From Branchipolynoe longqiensis (lineage: Eukaryota; Annelida; Polychaeta; Phyllodocida; Polynoidae), in NCBI GenBank assembly GCA_030323885.1, contig CM059193.1:56014749-56078748 (forward strand): a DNA stretch of 64,000 nt, in the 5' to 3' direction. The translations under genes and the position numbers were made by a program. Below the pieces are notes generated by a model. It was not told where the DNA came from, made no database searches, and was given only the letters and a program-made list of their open reading frames with translations. This document shows positions 20,136 through 31,085 of this stretch, piece after piece; position 1 is the stretch's first letter, and each line of letters opens with the position of its first letter.

Positions 20136-20405
20136 GTGTAAAACATCACAAGGTATATTAAAAATGTATACTTGTCACTTCCTAGCCTGGCGCACGGCAT
20201 AAATAGGATAGGGCAAGGACTGCTTAGATCAGTTGTTGTCAGGATAATGTGACTGAGTGGGATATTGGGTCATGGTGCCGGCGGTCTGATTTCCCAGTGA
20301 GGCAGCACTATAAATTCACCATGAGTGCACACTGTTACAAGTTTGGTACCCATCCTGATATGACCTTAGATGTTGCCAGTACATAAAACTCCAACAACCA
20401 ACCAA
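20136..20405 (+). mobile_element. SINE-A copy without head
   Basis: Starts near TTAAAAATGTATACTTGTCA; full body and AAAACTCCAACAACCAACC tail. 5'-truncated. Confidence 0.87.
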
Positions 20406-20514
20406 CTTAATTGTGTCTTCAAGTTCAAGTCTACATGTCTGCAAGTCTACAACTTACAACTTACAACTGACCCATAAGTCACTTTATTTTCTTTTCTTTT
20501 CCTATTGCAGGTGA

Positions 20515-20735
20515 GTCTTTCCCAGGACAGGTATAGCTTTATAGAGCTGCCCAGCTGAGATACCATGCCGATGCCACCATGATTCAGTATCCCACTCAGT
20601 CACAATAATTTGAGACCGAGCCAACCAGCACTGCGATGTCGAGTGCCAGGTAAGCTAGCGACAAGAATCAATGCCTGTGAATCTTTTGTTTGGCTCTGCT
20701 GAGGATCGAACCTACAACTGTTAAATTACCACTCC
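20515..20735 (-). mobile_element. Old SINE-A, reverse, diverged
   Basis: CCCAGGACAGG, ATCCCACTCAGTCACAATAA, GTGCCAGGTAAGCTAGCGAC and GGATCGAACCTACAAC keep the SINE-A order with many changes. Confidence 0.7.
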
Positions 20736-21909
20736 CAACTGACATAGATGTAAATGACCAATGGAACACTATCATTGGGGTAGTGGGAAATCATCTCGAA
20801 ACTACCTGCCCAATAAAAAACCTTAAAATAAAAAATAACCAGGACCCATGGGTAATCCCGGAATTAATCAACACAATTATGGACAAATATAAAGCAGGTA
20901 AATTAGCTAAAAAAAAGCGGGCGGCTACAACACATAGAAGAATACCATAAAGCAAGAAACCAGAGCCAGAAATCAGTGGGGAAAGCCAAAAGAAAAATCA
21001 TTATCAAACAAGACCAACAATGGGGAAAAAAGCACATAAATTCTGGAACAACGTAAAGATACTAATTCCAAAAAACTAAAATAAAGACTCGATTACCTTA
21101 TACTACAATGAGGGAATTGAATTCAGCAACAGTGATACAGCAAATATAATGAACAAACATTTTTCTACCATAGGAAATAAACTATCCAAAATAATTAACT
21201 CTAACTGGGCCATGAAAGCACCACGACTAAACGGAGTCATAGGGGACTGCAAACCCACAATAAAAGAAATAAGTGATCTCATAAAAACAATTGGTTGCAA
21301 AAAGTCCTCAGGCATTGAAAATACCTCGAGTATAGCACTGAAGGATGCATTCGGATGCATCCCAGAGGTCTTATGTAACTTATTCAACGCGTCATTCAGA
21401 AAAGGTACCTATGTATACTGCTGGAAGCTAGCCAAACTAACCCCGCTCCACAAAGGAGGGGATAAACAAGTCCTGGGCAACTATAGACCCATCTCTATAC
21501 TCCCACTGCCTGAGAAGCTAATGGAGAAAGTAATACATAGACATATTATGGACCACCTGATCGAGCACAAAATATTAACCAGTAAGCGAGGCGGAGTCTG
21601 AAAAAAACACTTGACAATTAAAACAATTGCTAACGTAATAAACGATATCTCTAACAGTATCAATACAAAAAAACTAGTGGGTGCAGCATTCATAGATTTC
21701 AGCAAAGCCTTTGACACAGTGGACGACACTATCCTAATTAGCAAACTATCCCAAATGGGAATAACGGGAGTAACTGGAAAATTTTTAGCAAGCTACCTAA
21801 AAATCAAAAGAAATGCACTGCAGTAAATGGAGCCATATCAAACGAGGAAAGAATAAGCTGTGGGGTACCACAAGGGTCAGTTCTAGGACCACTTCTCTTC
21901 CTCATATAT
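20736..21909 (+). pseudogene. LINE ORF2 5' part: linker and reverse transcriptase, decayed
   Basis: A non-LTR retrotransposon polyprotein remnant. The first piece has the 'QDPWVIPELINTI' type sequence found between endonuclease and RT. Frame breaks and stops follow (about 20950-21140). An open stretch at 21149-21601 carries HFSTIGNKLS, KKSSGIENTS and NYRPISILP, all typical RT-domain words. After a stop, 21611-21823 carries AAFIDFSKAFDTVDD, with the first catalytic Asp of the palm. A one-base shift near 21820 leads to GVPQGSVLGPLLFLIY, where the 2.35-kb TIR element interrupts. The protein resumes at 24261. CR1/Jockey-type affiliation is likely but not certain. No functional product is expected. 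Confidence 0.9.
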
Positions 21910-24260
21910 GGGTTCTTCTTTGTTGCTGGTCCTAATTGTAACTGTTTTCGTCTAAATTAATTCTCCTTTTCATACCAAATGAAGAAAATTCCTTTTATTA
22001 TACCCCAAAGAAGCAATGACAGCAATCCAGTGAGAAAAAAATGTTTGGTTTATTTTTTATTGCAAAAATAGATTCATTTGTCACGCAAATATGACAGCTA
22101 AAAATGGGAATGGTGAAACGGTACTACTTGTGTTGGAAACTACTTCATTGTGGACCAAAATATTCAAACATAGCTAGTTTATTTGCAAAGTTGTAACATG
22201 CAAAAATGTCAGAAAACTAATTTTAGGACTGTTGAGTGTCTGTGTGTAAAACAACGATGCTTGAAAGTGAGCATAACGCGTGTTTCATGAGATGTCATGT
22301 CATGAAACATGCGTTCACCTTCAATTTTCACAATATCCAATCATGCAAGCCAGGAAAAACCCTGCTGCTTTAAATAGGATAGCATCATAGATACCTAGTT
22401 CTGAACACAAAATTATAATATTATTTCCTAAAATGTATTAAAAGTGAAATTAAAACTTTGTGTCACGGGTGAAACACGCGTAACGGCGAAAATTTATTTT
22501 GTGATACAAAATCCAACAATGGATCAAATCTCTTCTCTCCATGATTTTCAAAGGGTGATACAAAATCCAACAATGGATCAAATCTCTTCTCCATGATTTT
22601 CAAATATATCGTGGGCATCTACACACCTACTGATGATGTGGTGTCAAGTCATAAACAGGATGTTACGCTATGATGCTATTAGGGTGGCGTGTCACACATC
22701 GATGAAGATGAAACACATGTAATGGCGAAAATTTATTTCGCGATACAAAATCCAATAATGGATCAAATCTCTTCTCACCATGATTTTCAAATATACCATG
22801 GGCATCTACACACCTACTGATGATGTGGTGTCAAGTTATAAACAGGATGTTGCACTATGATGCTATCACTCGGTCACCTGTTGTCATCTTCATCCTCTAA
22901 GTCATCACAATATCTTTTTCTAGATAAGAAAACTTATAACACCAAAAAGAAATATTTGCATACATGTAATTAATGTGTACAAATAATGCCCTGAACAAAT
23001 ACATTTTTTGCATGCTATTAGCAGTGTCTAACCTAAGTCATTATTGAGTGTCACATGAAACATGCGTTACATGTTACATGTGTTACAATTCCAAGAACAT
23101 CAGAAGTTAGGGAAGTGTTCCAAGATTACTTTGAAATATGTCCACAGCATCAACAACTAATAAGCATAAATATTTTCATCATCTGTGGTGCTTGTTTCAT
23201 CATGAAGGAACAACTTTTCCTTTCCATGTAACGCATGTTTCAGTGTCACAATTTTATATCTTCTCTGTTCTACTCTCAAGTGGACGAACACTCATAAAAT
23301 TGCACTTAGTTACTCCTAGTGACTGCTGTTCAAAACCTAACTAGGAAATAATAAGGGTCTTGTTCTAAATATTACATAATGAAGGTTTTTGTGTCTGCCG
23401 AAACACGTGTAACATTCTCCACTTGGTCATGTTCAAAGCCACCCTGACTTGCAGTCTGGGTCCAAATTGTTTTTGTTTTAAATTGTGTCTTAAGATTGGA
23501 TGTATGTGGGACACAACAAGCCTAATTGGGATAGGCTGTAACATATTTCAGTTTTGACCTCCGATTCCCCCTTTTTAGGACCAAAACTGAAGAACCCATT
23601 ATAAGCAAAACCTGTAACACTCAAAAGACATACTTGCATACATGTAATGTGTAGAAATAATACCCTTAACAAAAATTTCTGAGCCAAGTTATTATTGAGT
23701 GTCACATGAAATATGCGTTACATGTCACATGAAACATGCGTTACAACTCCAATAACATCAGAAGTTATGGAAGTATTACAAAATTACTTTGAAATATGTC
23801 CACAGCGTCAAAAACTAATAAGCATAAATAGCTTTTCATGCTCTGTGGTGTTTGTTTGATCTTGAAGAAAAAACTTGTCCTTTCCATGTCACACATGTTT
23901 CAGTGTCACAATTTTATAAGTCCTCTGTTCTACTCTCAAGTGGACGGACCCTCATAAAATTGCACTTAGTTACTCCTAGTGAGTGCAGTTCAAAACCGTA
24001 CTAGGAAAAAATAAGGGTTTAGTTCTAAATCTGACACTAGGCGGCTTTTTGTGTCACACCGAAACACGCGTAACGTTCTCCACTTAGTCAAGTTCAAAGC
24101 CACCCTGACGTGCAATCGGGGTCCAAACTGCTTTTCTTTTAATTGTGCCTTAAAATAGGATATATGTGGAACACAACAAGCCTAACTAGGATAAGCTGTG
24201 ACGTATTTAAGTTTTTACCCCCGATTCCCCCTTTTTAGGACCAGCAGCAAAGAAGAACCC
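21910..24260. mobile_element. 2.35-kb TIR element inserted in the LINE
   Basis: Left end GGGTTCTTCTTTGTTGCTGG and the inverse of the right end (GGGTTCTTCTTTGCTGCTGG) match over about 26 of 27 bases. ATATAT (21904-21909) and ATGTAT (24261-24266) look like a 6-bp TSD with one change; removing insert and one copy restores the RT frame (LFLIY-IKDLINW). Inside, two blocks are tandemly duplicated: ~240 bp (22500-22740 with 22735-22865) and ~660 bp (23030-23597 with 23690-24260), the latter including an internal copy of the right end. A GAAACAYGCGTTAC-like motif occurs about eleven times in both orientations. No transposase-like frame is visible. Confidence 0.88.
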
Positions 24261-25095
24261 ATGTATAAAGGATTTAATCAACTGGCTAGACATTGAAAAC
24301 ATCCAACTATATGCAGATGACACTGTTGTGTATACCGCAGGCGAATCATCCGAAGAAATAGAAACATAACTAAATCAAACACTAATGAAATTAACAAGAG
24401 TTCTGCCAGCTAAATAAGATAACTAAAGACAACAATAAACCGAAGACGATACTATTTGGTACCAGATTAACCAGTGACACTAAAATAAAGTGTCTCCTGG
24501 GAAACAGCGAACTTGAGCAGGTAGACAGCTACCGATATCTGGGAGTGAACCTCGACAGGAACTTAAATCATGACCTTTGTATAACAAACACTATCAAAAA
24601 AGCAGACCACAAAATATGGCTACTGGCAAAACTGAGATACTACATGACTGAGAACATGGCAATTAAAATATATAAAGGCATGATCCTCCCCTACTTCGAC
24701 TACGGTGATGTAGTATACATGGGAGGAAATACCAAACTACTAAACAAGCTACAGGTACTGCAAAATAAAGGCCTTAAAATATGTCTCCAAGTACACAAAA
24801 GATATCCTACAATAGAACTATACAAAAAATACAACGCAACACTATTAACAAGTAGAAGGGAAACACGCCTGAAAATACTATCACACCACTACACCACAAA
24901 ATCAGGTTATACAGAACCCCCCGCATGGACACTAGGCATATGGCGGCCCCACTACTACTGACGGAAATGAGTAACAACAAAATCTAAGAGAGAAGTGCAC
25001 TGGCCATGACAGCACATGCCTGGAATAAACAAAAGACAAAATAATGGGCAATCCGTAACCTTGACCACTACAAAATATTCCTAAAGAAAACAACG
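24261..25095 (+). pseudogene. LINE ORF2 3' part: RT YADD and thumb, decayed
   Basis: Restarts in frame as KDLINWLDIENIQLYADDTV, with the YADD catalytic box at 24308-24319. A stop after GESSEEIET and frame loss follow. The open stretch 24545-24961 (about 138 residues, NLDRNLNHDLCIT to RPHYY) is the thumb/C-terminal part typical of LINEs (KGMILPYFDYGDVVY). Beyond a stop, a degraded C-terminus (LAMTAHAWNKQKTK, then LDHYKIFLKK) is similar to that of the LINE fragment at 51501. Confidence 0.88.
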
Positions 25096-25700
25096 ACTTA
25101 CTGACACAGCAAAATCACATCTTCCCCTGAGTGCAGTCGCCGCTTGCTGTGTACTGGCACACAAATCAAAAGACAGGCCAGAGAAAATGGTAGGTATTAA
25201 AAATAGGACAATTAACCCTCCTAAGAACAAAGGAAATCAGGAAAGCTATCACCACATGGCACAGTCCACCTGGGTATGTGTAATGGCACAAAGCAACACA
25301 GAAAAAGACAGGCCATGGTCATGCATCTGATCCACCCTGAAATACAAAATTGCTAAGCAAACAACACAACCATCCCACCTGGTCGCAGTCCTAAAGCGTC
25401 CAAGTGTGTTCTGGCACACTGGTGCACTATCTAAGGACAGGGCTTGAGTGAAAGGATGCTGTAACAAATCAAAATGGGACGGGATCCTCTCCGGCAAGCC
25501 TGCATGCCACCCAAGTAGATGTACATAGTAGGCTAAGGTATCATACTCAGACTAGACAAAACTCAGGAAAAATTAAAAAAAACTAACATCAACTAGGAAC
25601 ACCCAAAATCGCAAAAGGCTGGCCTGAGCAGAAACAGGTAAACAGTCCTGGCAGCTTATACGTTATGGGCAGAGTAAATACCTGTCAATAATTTTTTTTT
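25096..25700 (+). mobile_element. Probable LINE 3' untranslated region
   Basis: A-rich, non-coding. TTATGGGCAGAGTAAATACC at 25663-25682, before CAATAA, resembles the 3' end TATGGACAGAATAAATACAG ... CAATAAAAA of the LINE piece at 52130-52170. This supports one related LINE family for both loci. Confidence 0.6.
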
Positions 25701-26033
25701 TAAACCCCAAAAACCCTGTGTACATTAAAAGGCCATCTTGTCTAGTACAGAGCTTGCCGCTAACACTTGTCCACTTTCCCAATATGGAGAAGTCGTTTTT
25801 GGTGTATTCCGAGTTTTGCGAGTCCGTCTGAAGCTGGGACCCAGCATGTCGTTCACAGTGCACGCGACAACATTCTGGAAGGTGGAACGTATGTACAATC
25901 ACTATGATACCTGAAGTGGTATTTTTATCTAATCTTAAATATTTGTTAGGCCGATTTCACTGCCAGTTCTCTAGATCAGAAAAGAAATTTATGGAAACAA
26001 TGCTACCAAGTTTTGTGAGATAAAAGAAATTCA
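25701..26033. other. No gene seen
   Basis: Unique-looking sequence. A 79-codon minus-strand frame here has no recognisable motif and I do not call it a gene. Confidence 0.5.
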
Positions 26034-26181
26034 TGAGTGTCTATTGACACAAAATTGATTGTATGCTTTTACATGTAAAAGCGATGGTTTGAATAAAGAA
26101 CAAACATTTCTCGCCGTGAATATGTCCTATGCTGCTGACACGGTGTAAAGCAACAACCAATCAATCAATCAATCAATCATG
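26034..26181 (+). repeat. Dispersed repeat L, copy 1, with CAAT tail
   Basis: GTGTCTATTGACACAAAATTG, TTTTACATGTAAAAGCGATG (palindromic core) and CGGTGTAAAGCAACAACCAA, ending (TCAA)n. The second copy at 26402-26536 shares the end. Probably a retroposon 3' end (inference). Confidence 0.75.
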
Positions 26182-26401
26182 GTTATCAGGAGGCCTGTCG
26201 TCATAGATGCAAAGTGAGTTCAAAGTATAGGGTCTCTAATGAAGGATAAGGCTGGGAGATGGAGGTGGCGGAATCACCCCCCACCTCCACACACACCTCC
26301 ACACACACTTTCCACAGTGTAAGATGTGTCCATGACCCAATGTGCTGGGAATTTTATTTCCCTTAGCCACAAATTATATAATTGTGAGCTTTTTAATTTA
26401 A
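26182..26401. other. No gene seen
   Basis: Sequence between the two L copies; includes a short CACACACCTCCA repeat near 26280-26312. Confidence 0.5.
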
Positions 26402-26536
26402 TAAGTGTCTATTGACACATAATTGATTGTATGCTTTTACATGTAAAAGCGACGGTTTGAATAAAGAAACCTAATATTTCTTGCCGTGATTATGGCCTAT
26501 GCTGCCGACACAGCGTAAAGCAACCGCCAATCAATC
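26402..26536 (+). repeat. Dispersed repeat L, copy 2
   Basis: GTGTCTATTGACACATAATTG through CAGCGTAAAGCAACCGCCAA, then TCAATC. Shares the same 3' boundary as copy 1. Confidence 0.75.
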
Positions 26537-26677
26537 CCAATGTGCTGAGTATCGGCTTCAATCCTTACTGAGCGAGAGACTAGTGAAACTCGGAATACCT
26601 TTATTGTTCTCCTGGAAGTGGAACTGTCATCCACCATTCTCAAATTTACCAGCGGCCCGATTTCTGTGGGTTTTCTT

Positions 26678-27020
26678 TGGTTGGTTGTTGTGGTTTTAAG
26701 TCCTAGCAACATCTAAGGTCTTCCGCTTTGGTAGATTATGTGATTTGAACCCATTGGTTCGAACCCTGGTCGAGTCAAACCAATGACTTAAAAATGTATA
26801 CCTGTCGCTTCCTAGCCAGGCGCTTGGCATCGTTAGGATAATGCACAAGGACTGGTTTGCTCATGGTCAAGGATAATGTCGGATAGCAGGTCATGGTGCT
26901 GGTGGCCTGGCCTCCCAGTTGGGCAGCACTATAAAGGTCGCCATGAGTGTGTGTTCACTGTGCCAAGTCGGTACCCATCCTGATGATGACCTTAGATGTT
27001 GCCAGGATGTAAAACTCCAA
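26678..27020 (+). mobile_element. Chimeric SINE-A: reverse tail joined to forward body
   Basis: 26678-26719 is a reverse tail (TTTAAGTCCTAGCAACATCT). It joins directly to a forward copy starting inside the head (TTCCGCTTTGGTAGATTATG), B-box GGTTCGAACCC, body, and tail AAAACTCCAATGAAC. It may be a recombination product or two insertions. Confidence 0.8.
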
Positions 27021-27093
27021 TGAACTGTTGCAAAAAGCCTTTTCCTGTCCTGATATGACCCCAGATTTTGCTAGGACATAAAGCCGTAATTAC

Positions 27094-27435
27094 TCCAGAC
27101 GGGATGGCCGAATGAGTTAGAGCGTCCGTCTCCCGTGCTGGTAGATCGTGGGTTCGAGTCCCGGTCGAGTCAAACCAATGACTTTAAAATTGATACTTGT
27201 CGCTTCCTAGCCAGGCGCTCGGCATTATTAGGATAGGGCAAGGACTGGTGTGCTCAGTGTCAGGATAATGTGACTGAGTGGGATACCAGGTCATGGTGCC
27301 GGCGGCCTGGTTTCCCAGTGGGACAGCACTATAAGGTCACCATGAGTGCGCACTGTCACAAGTCGGTACCCGTCCTGATATGACCTTAGATGTTGCTAGG
27401 ACGTAAAACAACAACAAACAAACACAAACAAACTC
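27094..27435 (+). mobile_element. SINE-A, full length, reference copy for this window
   Basis: Best copy. Head CCAGACGGGATGGCCGAATG contains the A-box (TGGCCGAATGAG); B-box GGTTCGAGTCCC is near 27151. Then a conserved body (TTGATACTTGTCGCTTCCTA, TCGGCATTATTAGGATAGGG, GTGACTGAGTGGGATACCAG, CACAAGTCGGTACCCGTCCT, GATATGACCTTAGATGTTGC) and tail TAGGACGTAAAACAACAACA plus CAAA repeats. Total about 340 bp. SINEs are non-autonomous and depend on LINE reverse transcriptase. Transcription would be by RNA polymerase III from the A/B boxes. A separate tail piece lies just before it (27039-27085). Over 35 full or partial copies occur in this window. Confidence 0.95.
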
Positions 27436-27663
27436 CGTGACTGGCTACAGTTTTGATGGTTTCAAGGCCAGTTTTATCACTGACAGCACAAGACACTGGA
27501 AAAGTGCACTAATTCTGTGACATTACCTGGAAAAATGGGTCTACTAACTTTGATTGTTGCAATTTCTTCCCATGATATGATTGAGTGGAGGAAAAACCCA
27601 ATGTTTAAGGACGATTTCTACCCCCCCCCCCCCAATAATTAATGGTGTGGGTACCAGCACACA
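27436..27663. other. No gene seen
   Basis: Unique-looking; C run at 27621-27633. Confidence 0.5.
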
Positions 27664-27987
27664 GTGTTTGTTGTTGTTTCACATCCTAGCAACATCCAAG
27701 GTGATATCATGACGGGTACCGACTTGTGACAGTGCACACTCATGGCAACTTTATAGTGCTTCCCCACTAGGGAGACCAGGCCATCAGCATCATGACCCGA
27801 TATCCCACACAGTCAGATTATCCTGATACCATGCTAACCTACCCTTGTCCTATCCTATTAATGCAGAGTGTCAGGTTAGGTAGCGACAAGGTCCAACTTA
27901 AGTCGCTTGCTTGATTCGACTCGGATTCAAACTCCCGACCTTCCGCACGGAAGCCTGCGCTCTACCCATTCAGCCATCGCGTCCTGT
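27664..27987 (-). mobile_element. SINE-A, reverse, full length
   Basis: Tail GTTTGTTGTTGTTTCACATC, body, and the second head variant (minus-strand GATGGCTGAATGGGTAGAGC). Confidence 0.9.
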
Positions 27988-28009
27988 GAAGCCCCTTCTG
28001 TGATTAATT

Positions 28010-28318
28010 CCAATACCAACCTGCCCTCTGACGGCATTGACAAGAACTAATGTTGTGGGCAGCAGCTCAGTGTGTGGTGTACTCTGTGGAAAAGGTCTCA
28101 TAGAAGATTTCAATTACCAAAAGTTCTGCCCTGGCGGCAGTAACAAGAACTAATGTTGTTGGTAGCACTAGCAGCTGACTGTGCTGTACCCTCTACAGAA
28201 AAGGTCTTATAGAAGATTTCCATTACCAAACTGCCCTGATGGCAGTAACAAGAACGTATGTGGATAGCAGCTGACTGTGCGGTATCATCTGTAGAAAAGG
28301 CCTTATGAAATCATGTAG
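28010..28318 (+). repeat. 105-bp tandem repeat, three copies
   Basis: CTGCCCT starts at 28021, 28126 and 28231, giving an exact 105-bp spacing; the unit includes ACAAGAACTAATGTTGT and GAAAAGGTCTTATAGAAGAT. A lone related monomer lies at 54095-54190. Confidence 0.88.
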
Positions 28319-28325
28319 ATTAATA

Positions 28326-28523
28326 TGCAGTAAAACCTCTCTAAGTGGACCGACCATGGGAGCGACTTTAAATGGTCCATTTAGGGAGGTTGGAGGTTTA
28401 GGGAGGTTTTTTTTTAATTGTTAGAATGGTATTGTATGGGCGATCTTTTGGGACCCAAATAAAGTAGTCGATATAAGGGAGTGGTCGATATGTGGAGGTC
28501 GTTGGTTAGAGAGGTTTTACAGT
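28326..28523. mobile_element. pogo/Tigger-like MITE, copy 2
   Basis: CAGTAAAACCTCTCTAAGTG at the left and GGTTAGAGAGGTTTTACAGTA at the right; interior GACCCAAATAAAGTAGTCGA matches copy 1 at 3052-3229. Confidence 0.78.
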
Positions 28524-28706
28524 AACAGCCTTTAAAAGTCTAATTGAGAGCTTTCATTGTCCGCCATCTTGGTTCTTTTTTTTTTTTTTTTTTACATTTG
28601 TCTTACTGTTAAATTTCTCAACTTTACACCAATATAAATAACACTGACCTGGAACCACCAGCTCCACAGTTTATTCCCACTGAAGCAGTTTTTGCTCACA
28701 TTAAAA
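28524..28706. other. No gene seen
   Basis: Contains TTGTCCGCCATCTTGG and a 17-base T run; weak resemblance in wording to the 9-bp-TSD MITE interior but no ends are found. Confidence 0.4.
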
Positions 28707-28975
28707 GTTGCATAGTGCGATGCTTTTGAATTTCTGTCATTTTTCTGAGATAAATATATTATAGATTGGTCATCATAATCTGTTACTTTAGTTTGAAGTA
28801 ACTTTTACTTTTCTTTGAAATGTCTAACTTTTGAGATATTTAAGCACAAACATGTCAAATTAGTTTTGGCAAGCACGCTAAAATTCTGACACGATAGGCT
28901 TCTGCAGTAACATGTTTCATTGCATTGACTCAGCAGTCCCTTCTATGCAAAAGTAAACAAGTTAGATTTTTTTTG
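28707..28975 (+). mobile_element. MITE-C copy, 3'-truncated
   Basis: AAAGTTGCATAGTGCGATGC start, then TTTGAAGTAACTTTTACTTT and TTTTGGCAAGCACGCTAAAA as in other MITE-C copies; it fades after CCTTCTATGCAAAAG. Confidence 0.8.
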
Positions 28976-29012
28976 CTGGCATATTATACATTAGGCCTCA
29001 GATCTACTAGTA

Positions 29013-29288
29013 CAGCGATAAAAGATGTCTACGGTTTCGCAGAGTTCCGTTAAACAAAATTCCAAGGAATCAGGATGTATATATCAAACCCAAACAAGAA
29101 CGAGCTAGGCATGGGCGATAATACAGTCACAACAAGGCTAGTTGAAACCTGACTTCCGGCATTTTCCACAATTCCCTGACAGTGCTAAGTCTATAGGAGA
29201 AGAGTCGTGCTTTCACGGAAATTTCCTGTCGGTGTAATAATCTCAGCTTGGTTTCTGCGTGTTTTTGCTGGAGACCACTTTCATCGCT
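29013..29288. mobile_element. MITE-D short copy with 6-bp TSD
   Basis: Starts CAGCGATAAAAGATGTCTAC and ends GAGACCACTTTCATCGCTG, the diverged MITE-D TIRs. CTAGTA flanks at 29007-29012 and 29289-29294. It keeps TGACTTCCGGCATTTTCCAC and ATTCCCTGACAGTGCTAA. Confidence 0.85.
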
Positions 29289-29543
29289 GCTAGTACTTGT
29301 CTGATCACCAAAGTTAACGATCTGGTCACGTGATTTTACCATGTATTCCATACATGAATATTTTAATGGGTTATTTGAGCTTGAACCGTGTAGGTCGGGA
29401 TTGGTTTGCTCTGCATCAGACTGTATATATACGCCATGGCTATTATTATTAGTTCTCCTATGCCATACCAAGAAGAGAATGGTGGACTTATATATAGTTT
29501 AGTTATAAGGCATACTCAAAAACCTTCAAATTTACTTTAAGTG
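29289..29543. other. No gene seen
   Basis: Unique-looking. The minus-strand 114-codon frame spans this and MITE-D and lacks recognisable motifs. Confidence 0.5.
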
Positions 29544-30046
29544 CAGGGATGAAAGATCTCCGCGATTTCGCGGATTTCCAGGATTTTTCCTGTAGCTATA
29601 ATTGTATACTAATATGTTGCAGCCATCCTGATATGACCTTAGATATTTCCAGGACGTAAAACTCCAACAACCAACCAACCAATACGTTGTTTCACGCTGC
29701 AGCACCATCGGCGTATACTAATATGTAGTGCAAACGCCGCAGCACTAGCAGCGTATACTACTTATGGCTTCAGACGCCGCAGCAGATTCAGCATATACTA
29801 CTATTGTACTAATACGTGCGTCTAACACCGCAGCACTATCAGCATATACCGATATGTGGTGCAAACGCCATAGCACTAGCAGCGTATACTACTAATACAT
29901 GCTTCAAACGGCGCAGCACTGTCAGCATATACCAATATGTATGAAACCCGACTTCCGGGAATTTTCAGGGATTCCCTGACAATGCTAAAGCCTATGGGAG
30001 AATATCAGCATTTCCGCTTTTTTTCCCAGAGACCACTTTCATCCCT
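29544..30046. mobile_element. MITE-D full copy with 6-bp TSD
   Basis: CAGGGATGAAAGATCTCCGC to GAGACCACTTTCATCCCTG, with TAAGTG at 29538-29543 and 30047-30052. The interior has about six imperfect ~60-bp repeats (GCAGCACTATCAGCATATAC, ACTAATACATGCTTCAAACG). A SINE-A tail is inserted at 29622-29688 (ATCCTGATATGACCTTAGAT ... AACCAACCAACC). Confidence 0.88.
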
Positions 30047-30350
30047 GTAAGTGGTCCACAACTGGTTCATGAGTCTCTCAGTTAAAGGCACACTAACATG
30101 AGAGTCTGCCCAGATAAAGGCGCATTAACACGAGTCACAGTTAAAGGTGCCCTGTGGTATGTGCTGTCCTGTCTGTGGGAAAGTGCATATAAAAGACCAC
30201 TTGCTGCTTATAGGAAAGAGTAGCCCATGTGGCGGCAGCGGGTTTCATCCAAAGAAATATGTCAGAATGACCACATGTTTGACATCCAATAGCCGATGAG
30301 AAAAACCAATGTGCTCTAGAAATGTCGTTTTATAAGACAAGCTTTTTGCA
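30047..30350 (+). mobile_element. SINE-B 3' part carrying a minisatellite insert
   Basis: GTGGTCCACAACTGGTTCAT, then about 80 bp of inverted 32-bp-minisatellite units (30070-30150), then the SINE-B body (CTGTGGTATGTGCTGTCCTG) to its end (TTTTATAAGACAAGCTTTTT). The head is missing. Confidence 0.82.
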
Positions 30351-30445
30351 CTACTTTCCAAGTCTGTAATAATCCATAGCTGTGAGCTATTTAGTGCCCA
30401 ACTATGGTCTGAAGGTCTCTGTTAGATTGTCGCTATTAATGTCAT
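30351..30445. other. Unassigned spacer
   Basis: No element recognised. Confidence 0.4.
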
Positions 30446-31085
30446 CAGGCTCGCATTGACTCACAGCCTCACACCGACTCACACCGACTCACATTGACTC
30501 ACATTGAATCACACTGACTCACATTGACTCACCGACTCACATTGAATCACACCGACTCACATTGACTCACATTGACTCACATTGAATCACATTGAATCAC
30601 ATTGAATCACATTGAATCACACCAACTCACATTGACTCACACCGACTCACATTGACTCACACCGACACACATTGACTCACATTGACTCAGGTCGACTCAC
30701 ATTGACTCACACCGGCTCATTGACTCGCATCGACTCACACTGACTAACACCAAGTCACATTGACTCACATTGACTCACATTGACTCACCTCGACTCACAT
30801 CGATTCACCAAACTCACACCGACTTGCATACTCACACCGACTCACACTGACTGACCTCAACTCACACTGACTCACACTCACATGCTCACACTGACTCAGA
30901 CTCACAGACTCATATCAACTCACCCTGACTCACAAACTCACACTGACTCAAACCAACTCACAACTCACATTGACTCAAACCGACTCACATTGACTTACAG
31001 ACTCACACTGACTCACCTACCCACACTGACTCAAACCGACTCACACTGACTCAAACCAACTCACACTGACTCACTCAGCCTCAGT
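30446..31085. repeat. 10-bp minisatellite GACTCACATT
   Basis: GACTCACATT, GACTCACACC and GAATCACATT units repeat with a 10-bp period for over 600 bp, becoming irregular after 30820. Confidence 0.92.

Noticed and set aside
20690..24961. A single intact LINE gene
   Set aside because: Multiple stops, frameshifts and a 2.35-kb insertion make it a pseudogene.
27094..27175. Functional tRNA gene at a SINE-A head
   Set aside because: A/B boxes are present but the sequence continues in the SINE body, no 3' acceptor stem pairs and the same head is dispersed in many copies.
29127..29471. 114-codon minus-strand gene
   Set aside because: Overlaps MITE-D and has no domain.
30446..31085. Possible CRISPR-like array
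   Set aside because: The 10-bp units are contiguous with no spacers of even length; the genome is eukaryotic.
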